Source: Pseudomonas sp. UBA4194 (GTDB lineage Bacteria; Pseudomonadota; Gammaproteobacteria; Pseudomonadales; Pseudomonadaceae). From it: a DNA stretch of 64,000 nt. Each line of letters opens with the position of its first letter. The stretch's first letter is position 1. Below the pieces are notes generated by a model that saw nothing but the letters and a program-made list of their open reading frames with translations, was not told the origin of the DNA and searched no databases. Below are positions 60,138 through 64,000 of the stretch, piece after piece. The DNA lies in NCBI RefSeq assembly GCF_002379585.1, contig NZ_DFUE01000052.1:14340-78339 (forward strand), read 5' to 3'. The translations under genes and the position numbers were made by a program.

Positions 60138-60631
60138 ACGTAGCCCTCCAGCAGTTGGGCAACGCCAGCAGGCTGGACATCACCGAAAGTGTCATCGTCG
60201 ATCATCAGGGCCGGCGCCTTGTCGCAATTGCCCAGGCAGCACACCGGCAGCAGGGTGAAGCGGCCGTCGGCAGTGGTCTGGCCCAGGCCGATGCCCAGCT
60301 TGCTCTGAATCTCGCTGACCACCGACTCGTGGCCACCGATGTAGCACACCATCGAGTCGCAGACGCGAATGATGTGGCGGCCCACCGGCTGGCGGAAGAT
60401 CTGGCTATAGAAGGTAGCTACGCCTTCGACGTCGCTGGCCGGAATGCCCAGCATCTCGCCGATGGCATAGAGCGCGCCGTCCGGCACCCAGCCCCGTTCC
60501 TTCTGGACGATCTTCAAGGCCTCGATGGACGCCGCGCGCGGGTCCTCGTAGTGATGCAGCTCGTGCTCGATGGCCGAGCGCTCGGTTTCGCTGAGGGCGA
60601 AACGGTCTGTCTGGATAAGCGTGCTGTTCAT
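60134..60631 (-). CDS. nuoE: NADH-quinone oxidoreductase subunit E
   Basis: 165 residues with the thioredoxin-like [2Fe-2S] fold (N1a): cysteines in IRVCDSMVCYIGG and PVCCLGNCDKAPALMIDDD. The helical N-terminus (YEDPRAASIEALKIVQKERGWVPDGALYAIGEMLGIP) is typical. It begins 2 bases after nuoCD. Confidence 0.96.
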   Translation of the reverse strand: MNSTLIQTDRFALSETERSAIEHELHHYEDPRAASIEALKIVQKERGWVPDGALYAIGEMLGIPASDVEGVATFYSQIFRQPVGRHIIRVCDSMVCYIGGHESVVSEIQSKLGIGLGQTTADGRFTLLPVCCLGNCDKAPALMIDDDTFGDVQPAGVAQLLEGYV

Positions 60632-60633
60632 GC

Positions 60634-62421
60634 TTAGCGGTCCACGTCGGCCATAACGAAATCGATACTACCCAGGTACGCGATCAAGTCCGCGACCATG
60701 CTGCCTTTGATCACCGAAGGGATCTGCTGCAGGTGCGGATAGCTTGGGGTGCGTATGCGGGTACGGTAGCTCATGGTGCCGCCGTCGCTCGTCAGGTAAT
60801 AACTGTTGATGCCCTTGGTCGCTTCGATCATCTGGAAGGATTCGTTGGCCGGCATCACCGGGCCCCACGAAACCTGCAGGAAGTGCGTGATCAAGGTTTC
60901 GATGTGCTGCAGCGTGCGCTCCTTGGGCGGCGGCGTGGTCAGCGGGTGGTCCGCCTTGTACGGGCCTTCGGGCATGTTGCGCATGCACTGGTCGATGATC
61001 TTGATGCTCTGGCGCATTTCTTCCACACGCACCATGCAGCGGTCGTAGGCATCACCGTTGTGGCCCAGCGGCACTTCGAACTCGAAGTTCTCGTAGCCCG
61101 AGTACGGACGCGCCTTGCGCAGGTCGAAGTCGCAACCGGTAGAGCGCAGGCCGGCACCGGTGACGCCCCATTCCAGCGCTTCCTTGGTGTTATAGGCGGC
61201 GACACCGATGGTGCGGCCCTTGAGGATGCTGTTCTGCAGGGCAGCCTTGGTGTACTCGTCAAGGCGCTTGGGCAGCCATTCGACGAAGTCCTTGACCAGT
61301 TTCTCCCAGCCGCGCGGCAGGTCGTGGGCCACACCACCGATGCGGTACCAGGCCGGATGCAGGCGGAAACCGGTGATGGCTTCGATCACGGTGTAGGCTT
61401 TCTGCCGGTCGGTGAAGGTAAAGAACACCGGCGTCATGGCGCCCACGTCCTGGATATAGGTACCCAGGAAGAGCAGGTGGCTGGTGATGCGGAAGAATTC
61501 GGCCATCATGATGCGGATGGTGTCGACCTTCTGCGGCACAGTGATGCCGGCCAGCTTTTCGACGGCCAACACGTAGGGAAGGTTGTTCATCACCCCGCCC
61601 AGGTAGTCGATCCGGTCGGTGTAGGGAATGAAGCTGTGCCACGATTGGCGCTCGGCCATTTTTTCGGCGCCACGGTGGTGGTAGCCGATGTCGGGCACGC
61701 AGTCGACAATCTCTTCACCGTCCAGCTGCAGGATGATGCGGAACGCACCGTGCGCCGAGGGGTGGTTCGGGCCCAGGTTGAGGAACATGTAGTCCTCGTT
61801 CGCACCGGAGCGCTTCATGCCCCAGTCCTCAGGTCTGAAGCGTGCGGCTTCTTCCTCGAGTTGCTGCTTGGCCAGGGTCAGGCTGAACGGATCGAACTCG
61901 GTCGCGCGCGCCGGGTAGTCCTTGCGCAGCGGGTGACCTTCCCAGGTGGGTGGCATCATGATGCGAGTCAGGTGCGGATGACCGGCGAAGTCGATGCCGA
62001 ACATGTCCCACACTTCACGCTCGTACCAGTTGGCGTTGGGCCAGATGCGAGTGATGGTAGGCAGGTTCAGGTCGCCCTCGTTCAGGGCCACCTTGAGCAT
62101 CACGTCACTGTTTCGCTCTACCGAGAGCAGGTGGTAGAACACGGTGAAGTCGCCAGCGCCAGGGATGGCGCGGCGATGGGTGCGCAGGCGCTCGTCCACG
62201 GCATGCAGGTCGTAGAGCATGCTGTAGGGCTTGGGCACGTTGCGCAGGAACGTGAGGATTTCAACCAGCTTGGCGCGCGCTACCCACAGCACCGGCATGC
62301 CGGTGCGGGTTTCCTGGGCCAGAAACGCCTCAGGGCCAAAGCGATTGTTCAGTTCGACGACCACGTCTTGGTCGTCAGCCTTGTAGGGCGGGATATACAG
62401 AGCGGTGTCCGCTGTTGTCAT
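60634..62421 (-). CDS. nuoCD: NADH-quinone oxidoreductase fused subunits C and D
   Basis: 595 residues. Residues 1 to about 190 are NuoC (YHLLSVERNSDVMLKVAL, WPNANWYEREVWDMFGIDFAGHPHLTRIMMPPTWEGHPLRKDYP), and the rest is NuoD (FLNLGPNHPSAHGAFRIILQLDGEEIVDCVPDIGYHHRGAEKMAE; C-terminal ETLITHFLQVSWGPVMPANESF; GSIDFVMADVDR), which lines the quinone site. The fusion is the normal state in Enterobacteria and Pseudomonas. It follows nuoB by 78 bases. Confidence 0.96.
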   Translation of the reverse strand: MTTADTALYIPPYKADDQDVVVELNNRFGPEAFLAQETRTGMPVLWVARAKLVEILTFLRNVPKPYSMLYDLHAVDERLRTHRRAIPGAGDFTVFYHLLSVERNSDVMLKVALNEGDLNLPTITRIWPNANWYEREVWDMFGIDFAGHPHLTRIMMPPTWEGHPLRKDYPARATEFDPFSLTLAKQQLEEEAARFRPEDWGMKRSGANEDYMFLNLGPNHPSAHGAFRIILQLDGEEIVDCVPDIGYHHRGAEKMAERQSWHSFIPYTDRIDYLGGVMNNLPYVLAVEKLAGITVPQKVDTIRIMMAEFFRITSHLLFLGTYIQDVGAMTPVFFTFTDRQKAYTVIEAITGFRLHPAWYRIGGVAHDLPRGWEKLVKDFVEWLPKRLDEYTKAALQNSILKGRTIGVAAYNTKEALEWGVTGAGLRSTGCDFDLRKARPYSGYENFEFEVPLGHNGDAYDRCMVRVEEMRQSIKIIDQCMRNMPEGPYKADHPLTTPPPKERTLQHIETLITHFLQVSWGPVMPANESFQMIEATKGINSYYLTSDGGTMSYRTRIRTPSYPHLQQIPSVIKGSMVADLIAYLGSIDFVMADVDR

Positions 62422-62499
62422 GGTCTCGGTCGCTATCGGTCAACTACGGTTTGAAGCCAGGGTTCTTGTGCTGTTGTTATAGGCGTGACAAGAGCTGGA

Positions 62500-63174
62500 T
62501 CAGACTTCGTCGGGGCTGCGCAGGTTGGTTACCGCGATACGCTGTTCGCGGCGCTGTTCCTTCTGCGACGGCATCTCGGCGCGGTACACGCCTTGATCTC
62601 CGACGACCCAGGACAGCGGGCGACGCTCTTGGCCAATCGACTCCTGCAACAGCATCAGGCCTTGCAGGAAAGCTTCAGGGCGCGGCGGGCAGCCAGGCAC
62701 ATAGACGTCCACGGGGAGGAATTTATCGACCCCTTGAACCACCGAGTAGATGTCGTACATGCCACCGGAGTTGGCGCACGAACCCATGGAGATGACCCAC
62801 TTGGGTTCAAGCATCTGCTCGTAGAGGCGCTGAATGATCGGCGCCATCTTGATGAAGCAGGTGCCGGCGATGACCATGAAGTCGGCCTGACGCGGCGATG
62901 CCCGGATGACTTCGGCGCCGAAGCGGGCGATGTCGTGGGGCGCCGTGAAGGCCGTGGTCATTTCCACATAGCAGCACGAGAGACCGAAGTTGTACGGCCA
63001 CAGGGAATTCTTGCGACCCCAGTTGACGGCGCCGTTGAGGACATCTTCGAGTTTGCCCATGAAGATGTTCTTGTGAACCTGATCTTCTAGGGGGTCGGAA
63101 ACAGTTTCCCTTTTACCAATGGGATACTGCTCGTTGGGAGCATCGGGGTCGATCCGGGTGAGATTGTATTGCAT
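62500..63174 (-). CDS. nuoB: NADH-quinone oxidoreductase subunit B
   Basis: 224 residues with the N2 [4Fe-4S] ligands in FGLSCCYVEM, ISMGSCANSGGMYD and VYVPGCPPRPEA. I chose the ATG at 63174 (GAGG 8 bases upstream); a TTG two codons earlier is open but unlikely. It is the last electron carrier before quinone. The short polar C-terminal tail (QKEQRREQRIAVTNLRSPDEV) is a normal variable end. Confidence 0.95.
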   Translation of the reverse strand: MQYNLTRIDPDAPNEQYPIGKRETVSDPLEDQVHKNIFMGKLEDVLNGAVNWGRKNSLWPYNFGLSCCYVEMTTAFTAPHDIARFGAEVIRASPRQADFMVIAGTCFIKMAPIIQRLYEQMLEPKWVISMGSCANSGGMYDIYSVVQGVDKFLPVDVYVPGCPPRPEAFLQGLMLLQESIGQERRPLSWVVGDQGVYRAEMPSQKEQRREQRIAVTNLRSPDEV

Positions 63175-63184
63175 TGCCAAAGCC

Positions 63185-63598
63185 TCATTGTTTCAGCTTC
63201 GCTTGCCGCTTGCGGCGACCTTCGGGCGCCCAGTCGAGAGCCCCCACTCGCCAAAGGTAGACAAGACCTGCCAACAGAATTGCTATGAAAACGAGAGCTT
63301 CGACGAATCCGGTCCAGCCGCTTTCGCGGACGGACACAGACCAGGCAAAGAGAAAAAGGGCTTCGATATCGAAGATCACGAACAGCATCGCGACCAGATA
63401 GAATTTGGCGGAAAGGCGCAGACGGGCGCTGCCGACCGGCAGCATGCCGGATTCAAAGGGTTCGTTCTTGCTGCGCCCGAAGGCTTTGCTGCCCAGCAGG
63501 CTGGACAGCCCGAGCATGAAGGCACACAGACCGGCAACACCGAGAAGGAAGATGGCAAAGCCCCAGTTGTGGGCGATGAGTCCTGTCGTGTCGGGCAT
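63185..63598 (-). CDS. nuoA: NADH-quinone oxidoreductase subunit A
   Basis: 137 residues with three membrane segments and the conserved KNEPFESGMLPVGSARLRLSAKFYLVAMLFVIFDIEALFLFAW loop and helix. It is the first gene of the nuo operon, with its start at 63598 and about 400 bases of non-coding sequence upstream. Confidence 0.95.
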   Translation of the reverse strand: MPDTTGLIAHNWGFAIFLLGVAGLCAFMLGLSSLLGSKAFGRSKNEPFESGMLPVGSARLRLSAKFYLVAMLFVIFDIEALFLFAWSVSVRESGWTGFVEALVFIAILLAGLVYLWRVGALDWAPEGRRKRQAKLKQ

Positions 63599-63711
63599 GC
63601 TGGTGTCCTTAGCAGGGGAAATTCACCCCCTGGGTTGAATGGAGTGTCGCAGTGACGATATGTCGCAGCAGATCAATCGGGCTGATTTTATGGGTAAAAC
63701 ACCGGCAAGTA

Positions 63712-63729
63712 AATTTGCGATCGCAAATT
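63712..63729. promoter_or_regulatory. 18-base perfect palindrome upstream of nuoA
   Basis: AATTTGCGATCGCAAATT, centred 123 bases before the nuoA start, flanked by AT-rich sequence. It is a strong operator candidate. The binding protein cannot be named from sequence; it does not fit the standard ArcA, Fnr/Anr or NarL patterns. Confidence 0.55.
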
Positions 63730-63937
63730 AATTCGTATGATTACGCACATAGCCTGACTCAATGTAGCTCAAGGTAGCGGTTTGTGTGGAGCGGAGGCGG
63801 GTTTGGTAACTATGTTTCTTTTTTTCGGAAAGAAATACGGTTAAACCAAATGATAATTGATAGCGTTTGAGTGGCTGCACTACTAGTTGTATGATAGTTA
63901 CCCCTAAGTGTGCCCGACTAATTTAGTGGGATATTAC

Positions 63938-63964
63938 TGTAGCAGCGGCGTAAGCCGCGTCCCC
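63938..63964 (+). repeat. Single REP unit (GTAGCAGCGGC family)
   Basis: The first 27 bases are identical to 9611-9637. A partner copy, if present, would lie beyond the right edge. Confidence 0.8.
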
Positions 63965-64000
63965 TATTGCAGGATCGTAAATCTGCGGTGAATGGTCCCC

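Larger units (their letters stand above)
63599..64000. other. nuoA upstream region and window end
   Basis: 402 bases without a supported gene. It contains an 18-base palindrome (63712-63729), an AT-rich stretch at 63820-63940 and a REP unit at 63938-63964. A TGATAAT-like run at 63849-63862 is a poor Fur-box match. The nuo promoter is probably in the first 150 bases; the rest may belong to a gene beyond the window. Confidence 0.5.

Noticed and set aside
60733..62454. Open frame of 573 codons opposite nuoCD
   Set aside because: Same cause as above; the minus-strand product is an unmistakable NuoCD.
63849..63862. Possible Fur box (TGATAAT-like run)
   Set aside because: Only the left half matches the 7-1-7 pattern; the right half is too divergent and no iron gene is adjacent in the window.
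1..64000. CRISPR array or tRNA/rRNA genes
   Set aside because: No regularly spaced direct repeats and no cloverleaf with conserved tRNA arms were found on reading.

Overview
The window looks like the chromosome of a Pseudomonas, most likely of the P. putida/P. fluorescens lineage. The reasons are high GC, Pseudomonas-type REP palindromes, a fused nuoCD gene inside a complete 13-gene nuo operon, and a ptxS-kguEKTD 2-ketogluconate locus carrying the TGAAACCGGTTTCA operator known for Pseudomonas PtxS. I saw no tRNA, rRNA, CRISPR array, complete insertion sequence or integrase gene. The first gene runs off the left edge, and the last 400 bases hold only the nuoA upstream region and a REP.

Left third, transport and catabolism. 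(1) 1-1907: a HAD phosphatase fused to mannitol-1-phosphate dehydrogenase. (2) 2428-3471: an exported YVTN beta-propeller, divergent from an IclR regulator. The regulator heads a polar amino acid ABC transporter followed by HutF, HutG and HutD, a self-contained route from formiminoglutamate to glutamate. (3) 9758-10694: a DUF1654 protein and endonuclease I, probably SOS-controlled through a perfect CTGT-N8-ACAG box. (4) 10975-14691: a TauD-type dioxygenase with a NitT/TauT-type ABC transporter. (5) 14873-20031: kguD, kguT, kguK, kguE and ptxS with two PtxS operators. (6) 20156-22165: a DUF1345 membrane protein and a CdaR-like regulator.

Middle third. 22214-31560 is a nine-gene minus-strand operon: a Pot-type ABC transporter, two different FAD oxidases, a [2Fe-2S] subunit, an FAD/NAD subunit and RidA. 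A divergent NocR/OccR-like LysR gene faces it. It resembles opine or secondary-amine catabolism. Next come a hybrid histidine kinase and the ybhP-clsB-ybhN envelope/phospholipid operon. 36.8-40.3 kb is a small accessory region: a PrlF-YhaV toxin-antitoxin pair, then a 1.3-kb segment (HipB-like antitoxin, decayed hipA start, short-chain dehydrogenase). That segment is bounded by a 36-bp duplication of the 3' end of the neighbouring LysR gene, which suggests site-specific insertion there.

Right third. A quinone oxidoreductase is followed by an unrecognised 436-residue protein coupled to a MocR-like regulator that seems to lack the PLP lysine. Next is a two-gene DNA-repair operon: a FAN1-type VRR-NUC nuclease and an Fe-S Rad3/XPD-family helicase carrying its own PD-(D/E)XK domain. 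A LexA-like box covers its apparent promoter. A bidirectional terminator then separates it from nuoA-N (complex I), which fills 48.6-63.6 kb on the minus strand.

The best candidates for something under-described are the FAN1/helicase operon with its SOS-like promoter, the unknown protein with its lysine-less MocR partner, the two-oxidase catabolic operon, and the mini-island at the LysR 3' end.
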